From assembly GCA_040752025.1 (NCBI GenBank), contig JBFMFR010000057.1:1-44105 (forward strand): a stretch of 44,105 bases of DNA. The letters are read 5' to 3'. The stretch comes from JBFMFR01 sp040752025 (GTDB taxonomy: Bacteria; Chloroflexota; Anaerolineae; Anaerolineales; UBA4823). The position numbers were made by a program, and so were the translations under genes. Below the pieces are notes generated by a model. The model was not told the DNA's origin. It searched no databases and saw nothing but the letters and a program-made list of their open reading frames with translations. This document shows positions 24,356 through 32,025 of the stretch, in pieces. Numbering within the stretch: the first letter of the stretch is position 1; each line of letters opens with the position of its first letter.

Positions 24356-25113
24356 AGTACGATCTGATCTTCGATCCTCCATTAATGAACGCCGCCGGCA
24401 GCCTGGGATTCGCCCCCGCGCTGCACGGCCCGTTGGACCTGGCCTGCCTGGGGGCCTTCATCACCAATCCTGTCAGCCTGGCAGCACGCACCCCGGCGCA
24501 AAGCCTGCGCTGCTTGCCGTATCCGGGTGGTTTCCTGCTGCATACCGGCTACCCCAACCCGGGATTGAGCACCGTCATCCGCCAGAATGCCTCGCGCTGG
24601 GCGCGCTCGCCCAGGCCGGTGATCGTTCACTTGCTGTGCCAGGACGCAGACGAGCTGGCCTACATGGTTCAGCGCCTGGAAGGCCTGGCCGGCGTGGCCG
24701 GCGTGGAATTGGGACTGCCGCCAGGAGCAGACGCGCCCCTGGCCTGCACCCTGGTGCAGGCCGCCAGCGGAGAACTCCCGGTGATCCTGCGCCTGCCTTT
24801 CGAAAACGCGGTCGAGTTGGCCAGCGCTCTGGCAGCCGCCTTGCCTTCGACGGCTGTCAGCCTGGCGCCGCCGCGCGGCGCCCTGGTTGCCCAATCCGGC
24901 GCGCTGTTGCACGGGCGGCTGTATGGCCCGGCGATCTTCCCGCTGGCCCTGGAAAAATTACAGGCCGTGGCGCGCAGCGGCCTGCCGGTCATCGCCGCCG
25001 GCGGCATCTACCAGCCAGGACAGGTCGAGATCATGCACCGGGCCGGCGCGCTGGCAGTACAACTCGATGCCGTTTTGTGGCGCGGCGGTTGGCCGGCTCC
25101 AACCGCCGGTTAG
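24352..25113 (+). CDS. dihydroorotate-dehydrogenase-like flavoprotein lacking catalytic residues
   Basis: A 253-residue TIM-barrel protein related to class 1B PyrD. Recognisable pieces are the N-terminal 'DPPLMNAAGSLGF', 'HTGYPNPGLSTVI' (~64-76, GLQNPG region) and the phosphate-binding 'LPVIAAGGIYQPGQ' near 220. The active site has changed. The lysine of the K(A/T)(T/V)T segment is N39 ('FITNPVSL'), and the 'ELNISCPN' loop with catalytic Cys reads ELGLPPGA (119-126). It is shorter than PyrD (about 300 residues). True dihydroorotate oxidation is therefore doubtful. It may be a paralogue with another substrate, or a decayed copy. No other pyrimidine genes are near. Its stop overlaps the convergent dtd stop. 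Confidence 0.65.
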   Translation: MKYDLIFDPPLMNAAGSLGFAPALHGPLDLACLGAFITNPVSLAARTPAQSLRCLPYPGGFLLHTGYPNPGLSTVIRQNASRWARSPRPVIVHLLCQDADELAYMVQRLEGLAGVAGVELGLPPGADAPLACTLVQAASGELPVILRLPFENAVELASALAAALPSTAVSLAPPRGALVAQSGALLHGRLYGPAIFPLALEKLQAVARSGLPVIAAGGIYQPGQVEIMHRAGALAVQLDAVLWRGGWPAPTAG

Positions 25114-25547
25114 CGCTCCATCCAGATCGTTACAGGTCCATCGTTGGCAATTTCAACCAGCATGTGCGCCCCAAACTCCCCGGTTTGGGTGGGCACACCC
25201 TGGGCGTTGAGCAGTTCTGCAAAACGATCGACCAGCGGGCGGGCAACCTCCGGCGCAGCCGCGTCGGTGAAAGAAGGCCGCCGGCCCTTGCGCGTATCTG
25301 CGTACAGCGTGAACTGCGAAACAACGATGGCGCTGCCGCCCACTTCCAGCAGCGAGCGGTTGATCTTGCCCTGTTCATCTTCGAAAATGCGCAGGTTGGC
25401 GATCTTCTCCACCAGGTAGCGAGCCTGTTCTTCGCCATCCTGAGGCCCGACGCCGAGCAAGATCACCACGCCCGGGCCAATTTCGGCCACCCCGCGCCCC
25501 TCGATCGAGACCCGCCCGCTGGAAACCCGTTGTAATACCACCCGCAT
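25110..25547 (-). CDS. dtd: D-aminoacyl-tRNA deacylase
   Basis: Hydrolyses D-amino acids (classically D-Tyr and D-Trp) wrongly attached to tRNA. The 145 residues start 'MRVVLQRVSSGRVSI' and carry both active-site motifs, 'SQFTLYADTRKG' (Ser-Gln-x-Thr) and the Gly-cis-Pro loop 'NDGPVTI'. The start at 25547 lies 11 bases after the trpS stop, so it is the last gene of the rdx-trpS-dtd operon. Sharing a Trp-responsive transcript with TrpS fits its proofreading role. Its stop overlaps the stop of the convergent pyrD-like gene. Confidence 0.93.
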   Translation of the reverse strand: MRVVLQRVSSGRVSIEGRGVAEIGPGVVILLGVGPQDGEEQARYLVEKIANLRIFEDEQGKINRSLLEVGGSAIVVSQFTLYADTRKGRRPSFTDAAAPEVARPLVDRFAELLNAQGVPTQTGEFGAHMLVEIANDGPVTIWMER

Positions 25548-25557
25548 AGACGCTCCG

Positions 25558-26559
25558 CTAAAATTGTGGCAGGCCGATCGCTTCCCGAACTTCGCGCATC
25601 GTCTGGCCAGCGATCTGGCTGGCGCGCTGCTGGCCCTCATGCAGGATGTCCCAGACTGCGTCGGGGTTCTTGCCCAGTTTCTCGCGGCGCGCCCGGAATG
25701 GCGCCAGGTTGGCGTTCAGGTTTCGAGCGAACAACTGCTTGCACTGCACACAGCCGATGCCTGCTTTGCGGCATTCACCATCAATCATGGACACATCATC
25801 CGCAGAGGAGAAAACCTTGTGCATCGAGAACACGTTGCATACATCCGGGTCGCCCGGATCAGAACGGCGCAGGCGCTGCGGGTCGGTGACCATCTGCATC
25901 ACCCGCTGCTGGGTTTCCTGCTCTGTGGCTGCCAGCTCGATGTGATTATCCAGGCTCTTGCTCATCTTCTGTTGGCCGTCAATGCCCAACACCTTGGGGA
26001 ACTCAGTGGCCTTCATCTGTGGCTCGATCAAAACGCTCGTATTGTAACGATAATTGAACGAGCGCACCGTCTCACGGGCAAACTCGAGATGGGGTGCCTG
26101 GTCGATGCCCACCGGCACCGCGTCAGCCTTGTACAATACGATATCCGCCGTCATCAACACAGGATAGCCAACCAGGCCGTAATTGATGTTATGCGGCTGC
26201 TGGCGAGCTTTCTCCTTGAAGGTAGGCAGGTCCGTCAGCTTCCCCAACGGCGTCACCATAGAAAGATAGGTGTGCAACTCGGCCACTTCCGGCACCTGGG
26301 ATTGGATAAAAATGATCGATTCCTGAGGGCGCATGCCGGCTGCCAGCCAGTCCAGGGCCATCTCATAGGTGTTCTGCCGTAAGTTTTCGGTGGTATCCAC
26401 AGTCGTCAAGGCATGGATGTCCACAATACAGTAAACGCAGTCGTACTCATCCTGCAAGGCAATATAGTTCTGAATCGCGCCCAGGTAATTGCCCAGGTGC
26501 TGCCTGCCTGTCGGGCGTGCCCCGGAAAATACCCGGCCCTTTTTCTTGCTCTCAGTCAT
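25558..26559 (-). CDS. trpS: tryptophanyl-tRNA synthetase
   Basis: Class I aminoacyl-tRNA synthetase that charges tRNA-Trp, 333 residues (normal). The HIGH-type signature is 'PTGRQHLGNYLG' (residues ~16-27) and KMSKS occurs intact as 'QQKMSKSLDN' near 198. 'GYPVLMTADIVLY' and 'VPVGIDQAPHLE' are typical of bacterial TrpRS. The start overlaps the rdx stop (ATGA), so it is translationally coupled to rdx. The transcript begins ~550 bases upstream with a Trp T-box leader, so expression should rise when uncharged tRNA-Trp accumulates. Confidence 0.95.
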   Translation of the reverse strand: MTESKKKGRVFSGARPTGRQHLGNYLGAIQNYIALQDEYDCVYCIVDIHALTTVDTTENLRQNTYEMALDWLAAGMRPQESIIFIQSQVPEVAELHTYLSMVTPLGKLTDLPTFKEKARQQPHNINYGLVGYPVLMTADIVLYKADAVPVGIDQAPHLEFARETVRSFNYRYNTSVLIEPQMKATEFPKVLGIDGQQKMSKSLDNHIELAATEQETQQRVMQMVTDPQRLRRSDPGDPDVCNVFSMHKVFSSADDVSMIDGECRKAGIGCVQCKQLFARNLNANLAPFRARREKLGKNPDAVWDILHEGQQRASQIAGQTMREVREAIGLPQF

Positions 26560-26807
26560 TTACCTTCCTCCAACATTTTTTGTATCAGCTCCTTCACCTC
26601 GCCTGGGGCGGCGTGACGGTGAGCCTGTAATTTCGAATACAGCAGGCGCCCATTGACCGTGACCTCGAAACGCTCGCCGTCCGATGGCAGCAATGTGAGC
26701 GACTCCATCTCCGGCTCGAAAGCCTTCAGCAGTTCCGCTGCCAGACCGGCAGCACGATCCGTATAGTGTCACACCATGCAATATGCGATTTCGATTTTGA
26801 GTAACAT
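26556..26807 (-). CDS. SelW/Rdx-family selenoprotein with CxxU motif
   Basis: A hidden 83-residue gene that ordinary translation breaks at an in-frame TGA (26769-26771). Read through as Sec, it runs from ATG 26807 (GGAGG six bases upstream) to TGA 26556. It begins 'MLLKIEIAYCMV-U-HYTDRA' and continues with 'AAELLKAFEP', 'LLPSDGERFEVTVNGRLLYS' and 'GEVKELIQKML'. This is the complete thioredoxin-like SelW/SelT/SelH (Rdx) fold: CxxU at 10-13 after the first strand, then the S-D-G-x-FEV strand pair and 'G.L.YSK'. A hairpin with loop GGUCU follows the UGA. The stop overlaps trpS. The family is thought to act in thiol redox chemistry; the substrate is unknown. Confidence 0.93.
26737..26771 (-). promoter_or_regulatory. 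SECIS element of the rdx selenoprotein gene
   Basis: After the UGA come 15 bases, then GCUGCC (26753-26748), loop GGUCU (26747-26743) and GGCAGC (26742-26737). The perfect six-base-pair stem carries the same GGUC(U) apical loop as the E. coli fdhF SECIS, and the GG lies 22 bases after the UGA. SelB binding is inferred from this likeness. Confidence 0.85.
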
Positions 26808-26841
26808 CTATTACCTCCATAAACGGATATATGCATGCCTT

Positions 26842-26873
26842 AAACGAAAATCCCGCCGGTGATGCGACGGGAT
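26842..26873 (-). terminator. T-box leader terminator
   Basis: On the minus strand AUCCCGUCG (26873-26865), a six-base loop and CGGCGGGAU (26858-26850) form a nine-base-pair stem, followed by UUUUCGUUU. It precedes the rdx ribosome-binding site by ~25 bases, so read-through must be controlled by the leader. Confidence 0.75.
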
Positions 26874-27108
26874 CGAGGGCCAGCCTCACACAGAAACCGG
26901 TCGGCCAGCATTACACTGGCGAACCAGCCTGCCCAGATAACGGTGGCAACTCCGGCACAGGCTACTCACGGGTAAACGCTTTCGCCCTGCAGCTCTGCGG
27001 TCCATTCAACACCGGCGTATGGGCGAGACTCTCACCTGCTCTCGCTCTCTGTGCCACCGTTCCGGCGCATACTAGTCCACTTCACGGCTTTTTCTAACTC
27101 AGTTTGCG
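26842..27108 (-). ncRNA. tryptophan T-box leader of rdx-trpS-dtd
   Basis: The ~265-base untranslated leader carries T-box landmarks in order. AGUA lies at 27074-27071, followed by a stem (GCGCCGG with CCGGUGU). The AGAGAG motif is at 27050-27045, with the distal hairpin GCGAGA/UCUCGC and its GGUGAGAG loop. GAA directly precedes the specifier UGG (27004-27002), followed by A. Next comes a stem II-like segment with 'AGUAGCC', 'GCCGGAGUUGCC' and 'ACCGUUA' (26968-26938), and finally an intrinsic terminator. UGG is the Trp codon and trpS lies downstream. I cannot place the canonical antiterminator AGGGUGGNACC. UGGC, complementary to the GCCA end expected for the local tRNA-Trp, occurs twice (26878-26884 and 26903-26909 regions). 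Confidence 0.75.
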
Positions 27109-27114
27109 CCGGAT

Positions 27115-27126
27115 AGTATATCACAA
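27115..27126 (-). promoter_or_regulatory. extended -10 promoter of the T-box operon
   Basis: On the minus strand TGTGATATACTA contains TG-A-TATACT, an extended -10 (TATACT at 27121-27116). No strong -35 is seen, as is common with extended -10 promoters. Transcription should start near 27108. The same 12 bases occur before tRNA-Trp. Confidence 0.6.
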
Positions 27127-27147
27127 AAACCCTCCCCTTGAGGCAGT

Positions 27148-27176
27148 TGCCAAGATAGCAAATGTAAGTTATCCTT
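27148..27176 (+). promoter_or_regulatory. promoter of the sucrase/ferredoxin-like gene
   Basis: TTGCCA (27148-27153), a 17-base spacer and TATCCT (27171-27176), 30 bases before the start codon and divergent from the T-box promoter. Confidence 0.5.
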
Positions 27177-27206
27177 ATTGCATCTGAAAGGACTTGCGAG
27201 GTGGAA

Positions 27207-28127
27207 ATGGCTGAGGAAACTGCTTCGAATTACTGTTCCGTGCATTCGTTACAGGCTGGCGAGCCCTTGTTCGCTACCGCGGTCAAAACCGTCGTTTACT
27301 TACTGCTCGAATACGCTGGACCCTGGGGATCGAAAGCCTTTGAGGAAAGCAGCCTGCCAGAGGATGTCAAACAAACCTTGAACACCCACGCCCGGAAAAT
27401 CCCGCAGGCCAGGCTGTTGCTAATCCGGCAGCCACGCCAGGCAATGCAAACCGGCTTACGTTTCTTCATTGCCGTTGCAGAGCAAAGCCGCTCAGACCTG
27501 TACGCTTTCCAGCTCGATGATTACCAGGACTTGCTCGACCTGGATATTCCTGCCATCGCCTCCGGCGCGCCGCAATACGCCGGGCAGCGCCAGGATGACT
27601 CCCTGATTCTGGTGTGCACGAACGGACGGCGCGACCTGTGCTGTTCTCGCTTTGGTGTTCCGGTCTACAAGGCCCTGGCGGCTGCCAGCCGCGACCAGCA
27701 GGTGTGGGAGTCGTCCCACATGGGCGGGCACCGTTTCGCTCCCAATGTCTTATGCCTGCCCCAGGGTTTGCTCTACGGCCGCGTAACGCCGCAAGACGGC
27801 CTGGCTATCCTGGACGCCCAGCGCGCCGGGCAGGTCCACCTGCCCAACCTGCGCGGCCGTACCTGCTATCCCGAGCCGGTCCAGGCCGCGGAACACTACC
27901 TGCGCCAGCACACTGGCCGACTCGCCCTGGAGGCTTTCCAACTGCGCACGGCCGCTGAAATACAGCCTGGCAACTGGCTGGTGCAGTTCTCCACACCAGG
28001 GCAGGAGCGCATCCACAAACTGCACCTCACCCTGCAAGTAGCGAACACACAAGTCCACGAAAGCTGCCAGTTCGACAAAAAAGCGCCGATCAAGCATTAT
28101 CGCCTGGACTCCTATATAGTCGAATAA
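27207..28127 (+). CDS. sucrase/ferredoxin-like (thioredoxin-like Fe-S) protein
   Basis: A 306-residue protein of the Suc_Fer-like family. The diagnostic part is 'VCTNGRRDLCCSRFG' (~135-150) followed by 'SHMGGHRFAPNVLCLPQG' and 'LLYGRVTP' (~170-195). In related thioredoxin-like ferredoxins such cysteines and histidines hold a [2Fe-2S] cluster. An N-terminal cysteine occurs in 'SNYCSVHS'. The start is taken as ATG 27207 with GAGG five bases before; a GTG six bases earlier is possible. The name 'sucrase' comes from an old genetic observation; redox function is more likely. It is a single gene with its own promoter. Confidence 0.8.
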   Translation: MAEETASNYCSVHSLQAGEPLFATAVKTVVYLLLEYAGPWGSKAFEESSLPEDVKQTLNTHARKIPQARLLLIRQPRQAMQTGLRFFIAVAEQSRSDLYAFQLDDYQDLLDLDIPAIASGAPQYAGQRQDDSLILVCTNGRRDLCCSRFGVPVYKALAAASRDQQVWESSHMGGHRFAPNVLCLPQGLLYGRVTPQDGLAILDAQRAGQVHLPNLRGRTCYPEPVQAAEHYLRQHTGRLALEAFQLRTAAEIQPGNWLVQFSTPGQERIHKLHLTLQVANTQVHESCQFDKKAPIKHYRLDSYIVE

Positions 28128-28150
28128 CACGATCGGATTATCTGAACCGG

Positions 28151-30187
28151 ATGCCCGAGTCCGCCAGTTCCAGCCGCCGCACGATCCCTGTTCCCCTGGC
28201 ATTGCTGTGCCTGTGCTTGCTCGCCTATGGGCTGCTGCTGCCCGGGTTGGGATTCTATTGGGATGACTGGCCCTGGGTGTGGCTGGCGCACCAAGGCGGT
28301 CCAGCCGGTATGTTATACATAGATCACGCTCAACGCCCGCTGGCTGGTGAAATCCTCTGGGTGGGTTCGCTGCTGGCAGGCAGCTCTCCCTGGCGCTGGC
28401 AGGCCTTGAACCTGGTTTACCGCTGGTTGACCGGCGTGGCGCTGTGGTGGACGCTGCGCAGAATCTGGCCGAAACATCCCGGGGCCGTTGCCTGGATGGC
28501 AGCCCTGTTCCTGGTTTATCCCGGTTTCCGCCAGCAGTTCGTTTCAGTGAACAGCAGCCGGCATATCCTCCCCCTGGCAGCCTATTTACTCTCCCTGGGC
28601 TGCATGCTATCCGCCGCGCGCCAGCCGCGTCAGCCGCGCCGCCGCTCCTGGCTACTCACCCTCCTGGCCCTGGGCCTGGACCTGGGCGCGCTGCTGGCGA
28701 CAGATTACTTCTATGGCCTGGAACTCCTGCGACCTATCTTCCTCTGGCTGGCGCTCGAGGCGGAGAACACCCGAGAGCGGCTGAAAGCCGCCGCCCTCCG
28801 CTGGCTGCCGTACTTCGGCATGCTGCTGATCGCCGCCATCTGGCGCTACGAACTCTCCAGGCGGCTGAGCTACGCCGTCACCCTGTCAAGCGATCTGCTG
28901 CGCGCCCCCCTGGAAAGCGGTTCTGGCTTGCTGCAATCCCTGTTGAGCAACTGCGCTGCTGCCACAGTGAGCGCCTGGGCTAACGTTTTTGACTTTCCAA
29001 GGCGCATGAACTTTGGCCTGAAGATTGTCGTAATCTATTGGATCCTGGTCGCCGCAACCAGCTTGCTGGCCTGGCTCTACATGCGGCGCTTCCAGGATAC
29101 AGTTCCGCAAGCTGCCTTTCTCAAGGGAGCCGGCACAGCCGGGATATTGGCGCTGCTGGTGGGCAGCCTGCCCTTCCTGGCGACCGGTTTGCCCGTGGCA
29201 TTGAGCTTCCCCGCTGACCGCGCCACCCTGCCGATGATGCTGGGCGCCAGCCTGCTCCTGGTTGGCCTGGTGCAGATTCTGGGGAAACGCCAGGCGCTCA
29301 GGAACGCTCTGCTCGCCCTGGCAGTTGGGCTGGCAGTCGGCATGCACTTCCTGACCGCCCTGTCTTTCCAGCAAGATTGGGAAAAACAGCAGGCCTTTTT
29401 CCGCCAGTTGGCCTGGAGGGCCCCGGCGCTGAAGCCAGGCACGGCCTTGTTTTACGCACAGAACCAGGCCTTGCAGAATTTTCGTTCTACGGACAACTCT
29501 TTGACCGCTCCACTGAATTGGATTTACGCGCCAGAGAATACATCGGACATCCTATTTTACGACCTCTTTGATCTGCGCCTGCGCCTGCACTCCGTGCTGC
29601 CCGCTTTGCAGGATGGGAGGCCAATCACCGATCGTTATGGTCGCTACGAATTTCGCGGCTCTTCTGAGGCGGTCTTGCTGTTCCACTATGCGCCGCCGGC
29701 CTGCTTACACATCTTCGATCCAAAATATGACACCGATAACCCCCAGGCGCCGGATGTGCTTGCCAGCCTTCTGCCGCTTTCCAACCTGGGATTGATCAAA
29801 CCTGCTGGGGAGCCACAGGCAATCCTGCCTTCTGATGTGTTCGGGGTTGCACCGGAAGCCGATTGGTGCTACTATTTCGAAAAAGCCGACCTGGCCCGCC
29901 AGTTCGGCGATTGGCAAACCATCGTCGACCTCGGCCAAACCGCGGCTGAACTGGGGTATTCCCCCAGGCACCCGGCCGAACGCGTTCCCTTCATCCAGGG
30001 CTTTGCCTATACAGGCCAATGGTGGCAAGCCGAAGACTTGACTTACCAGGCTTTCCAATCGAACGGCAAATTGGCAGCCATGCTCTGCGCCGTGTGGACA
30101 GATCTCGATGCCAGTGCCCCGTCCGCGCAGGACAAGCCAGTAACCGTGCAGCGCGTAAAACAACGCCTGGGCTGCCCTGCCCAATAA
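28151..30187 (+). CDS. large polytopic membrane protein, GT-C glycosyltransferase-like
   Basis: A 678-residue protein. The N-terminal ~420 residues hold about ten membrane segments. The first extracytoplasmic loop contains 'FYWDDWPWVWLAHQGG' (~37-52), an Asp-Asp motif in the place where GT-C enzymes (PMT/ArnT type) carry their catalytic acidic pair, and 'HAQRPLAGEILW' follows. The C-terminal ~250 residues are soluble and probably extracytoplasmic. A lipid-linked sugar transferase acting at the outer face is a reasonable guess, but no specific family is certain. It starts 23 bases after the preceding gene's stop. Confidence 0.6.
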   Translation: MPESASSSRRTIPVPLALLCLCLLAYGLLLPGLGFYWDDWPWVWLAHQGGPAGMLYIDHAQRPLAGEILWVGSLLAGSSPWRWQALNLVYRWLTGVALWWTLRRIWPKHPGAVAWMAALFLVYPGFRQQFVSVNSSRHILPLAAYLLSLGCMLSAARQPRQPRRRSWLLTLLALGLDLGALLATDYFYGLELLRPIFLWLALEAENTRERLKAAALRWLPYFGMLLIAAIWRYELSRRLSYAVTLSSDLLRAPLESGSGLLQSLLSNCAAATVSAWANVFDFPRRMNFGLKIVVIYWILVAATSLLAWLYMRRFQDTVPQAAFLKGAGTAGILALLVGSLPFLATGLPVALSFPADRATLPMMLGASLLLVGLVQILGKRQALRNALLALAVGLAVGMHFLTALSFQQDWEKQQAFFRQLAWRAPALKPGTALFYAQNQALQNFRSTDNSLTAPLNWIYAPENTSDILFYDLFDLRLRLHSVLPALQDGRPITDRYGRYEFRGSSEAVLLFHYAPPACLHIFDPKYDTDNPQAPDVLASLLPLSNLGLIKPAGEPQAILPSDVFGVAPEADWCYYFEKADLARQFGDWQTIVDLGQTAAELGYSPRHPAERVPFIQGFAYTGQWWQAEDLTYQAFQSNGKLAAMLCAVWTDLDASAPSAQDKPVTVQRVKQRLGCPAQ

Positions 30188-30216
30188 TCCTTTTACTCTG
30201 AAGGAGTTACCTGCTA

Positions 30217-32025
30217 ATGTCTGAAACAACTACCCTCCCTCCCCGCAGCGAGGTCCCTGTAGAGCAAACCTGGGACCTGCAAAGCATTTTCGCCACCCAC
30301 GCAGATTGGGAAGCCGCCTGCCAGCAATTGGCCGATCAACTTCCCGGCCTGGCAGCCTACCAGGGACGGCTTTCCGGGAGCCCCGCAACCCTGCTGGAAT
30401 ACTTCCACGGCCTGCAGCAGGCTGGCGTGTTGATGGGCAAGATCCTGACCTACGCCCACAACCATTTCGCAGTCGATTCCAATGACCAGCAGGCCGCCGG
30501 GCGCGCCGGGCAGGCGCGCAGCCTGATGGCCCGATTCCAGGCTGCCATTGCCTTCACCGACCCCGAACTCATGGCGATCGGCTTTGGCCAGTTGCGCCTG
30601 TGGATGGAGCAGAATCCAGACCTGGCCTTCCTGGCCCACTACCTCGACCGCTTAGAGAAGCGCCAGGCGCACGTGCGCTCCGGCGAGGTCGAAGAAGTAC
30701 TGGCTCTCACTGGCGACCCGTTCTCCGGCCCAATGAGCATTTATTCGGCCCTCAACAACGCCGACCTGAGCTTCAAGCCCGCCACGGCCTCGGACGGCGC
30801 GCAGCTCGAGGTCGGGCAGGCCAGCATTGGCTCCCTGATCACCCACACCGACCGGGAAGTGCGCCGCAGCGCCTGGCAGAACTACGCCGACAGCTACCTG
30901 GCCTTCAAGAATACTTTCGCTGCCACCCTGACCACCACGGTCAAGCAAGACGTCTATAACATGCGCACGCGCGGCTACGCTTCCTCGCTGCACGCTTCGC
31001 TCGAACCGAACAACATCCCGGTTGAAATCTTCCACAACCTGATCGGCGTGTTCGAAAAGCACCTGCCCACCTGGCATCGCTACTGGCAGTTGCGCAGAAA
31101 GGCGCTGGGGTACGACACCTTCTACGTTTACGATATCAAGGCCCCCCTGACGACCGCCAAGCCGCGCCTGTCATTTCAGCAGGCCGTAGATTGGATATGC
31201 CAGGGCATGGCGCCGATGGGCGAGGAATATGTAGGCATCCTGCGCAAAGGCTGCCTGGAAGAGCGCTGGGTGGATTGGGCGCGCAACAAGGGCAAGCGCG
31301 AGGGCGCCTTTTCGTCTGGCTCGCAGGGCACCCGCCCTTTCATCATGATGTCCTTCGCCGATGACCTGTTCAGCCTGAGCACCCTGGCGCACGAGTTGGG
31401 TCACTCGGTGCATTCCTATTACTCCCGCAAGCACCAACCCTTCATTTACAGTCGCTACTCGCTTTTCGTGGCCGAGGTAGCCTCCAACTTCAACCAGGCC
31501 ATGGTGCGCGATTACCTGTTCCGCACCCAGACAGAGCGGGATTTCCAGGTCGCCCTGATCGAAGAAGCCATGTCCAACTACCACCGCTACTTCTTCATCA
31601 TGCCCACCCTGGCCCGTTTCGAGTTGGAAATGCACGCCCGCGCCGAACGCGGCGCCCCGTTAAGCGCCGATGTTCTAATCGGCTTGATGGCTGACCTCTT
31701 CAAGGAAGGCTACGGCGATTACGTGGATTTCGACCGCCAGCGCATCGGCATCACCTGGGCCCAGTTTGGCCACATGTACATGAACTTCTACGTTTACCAG
31801 TACGCCACCGGCATCTCTGGGGCGCATGCCCTGGTGCATGGCATCCTCTCCGGCAAGGCAGGCGCCGCCGAACGCTACCTGGATTTCCTGAAGGCCGGGG
31901 GCAGTCTGTATCCACTGGACGCCCTGCGCATGGCCGGCATCGATCTCACCGAAATCGAGCCGGTGGAACGCGCTTTTGCCGTGCTGGCGGACCTGGTCGA
32001 GCGTTTGGAAAAACTTCTGCAGTGA
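30217..32025 (+). CDS. pepF: oligoendopeptidase F (M3B family)
   Basis: Cytoplasmic zinc oligopeptidase of 602 residues, normal length. The zinc site 'LAHELGHSVHSYYS' (HExxH at ~392-396) is followed by the downstream glutamate in 'VAEVASNFNQAM' (~415-425). The substrate-side motif 'GYGDYVDFDRQRIGITWAQFGHMYMNFY' occurs near 495-520 (in two parts: 'GYGDYVDFDRQ' and 'HMYMNFYVYQYATG'). AAGGAG precedes the ATG. The product degrades peptides of about 7-17 residues. The stop overlaps the GTG start of the following LysE-type exporter (GTGA). Confidence 0.93.
   Translation: MSETTTLPPRSEVPVEQTWDLQSIFATHADWEAACQQLADQLPGLAAYQGRLSGSPATLLEYFHGLQQAGVLMGKILTYAHNHFAVDSNDQQAAGRAGQARSLMARFQAAIAFTDPELMAIGFGQLRLWMEQNPDLAFLAHYLDRLEKRQAHVRSGEVEEVLALTGDPFSGPMSIYSALNNADLSFKPATASDGAQLEVGQASIGSLITHTDREVRRSAWQNYADSYLAFKNTFAATLTTTVKQDVYNMRTRGYASSLHASLEPNNIPVEIFHNLIGVFEKHLPTWHRYWQLRRKALGYDTFYVYDIKAPLTTAKPRLSFQQAVDWICQGMAPMGEEYVGILRKGCLEERWVDWARNKGKREGAFSSGSQGTRPFIMMSFADDLFSLSTLAHELGHSVHSYYSRKHQPFIYSRYSLFVAEVASNFNQAMVRDYLFRTQTERDFQVALIEEAMSNYHRYFFIMPTLARFELEMHARAERGAPLSADVLIGLMADLFKEGYGDYVDFDRQRIGITWAQFGHMYMNFYVYQYATGISGAHALVHGILSGKAGAAERYLDFLKAGGSLYPLDALRMAGIDLTEIEPVERAFAVLADLVERLEKLLQ

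Noticed and set aside
26560..26889. 109-residue open frame on the minus strand upstream of trpS
   Set aside because: It runs through the leader terminator and has no ribosome-binding site or recognisable family. The overlapping read-through frame gives a complete Rdx selenoprotein with a good start.
26842..27108. Cobalamin riboswitch, RNase P RNA or tmRNA
   Set aside because: No B12 box, no RNase P P4 core and no tmRNA ends; the ordered T-box motifs before trpS fit better.
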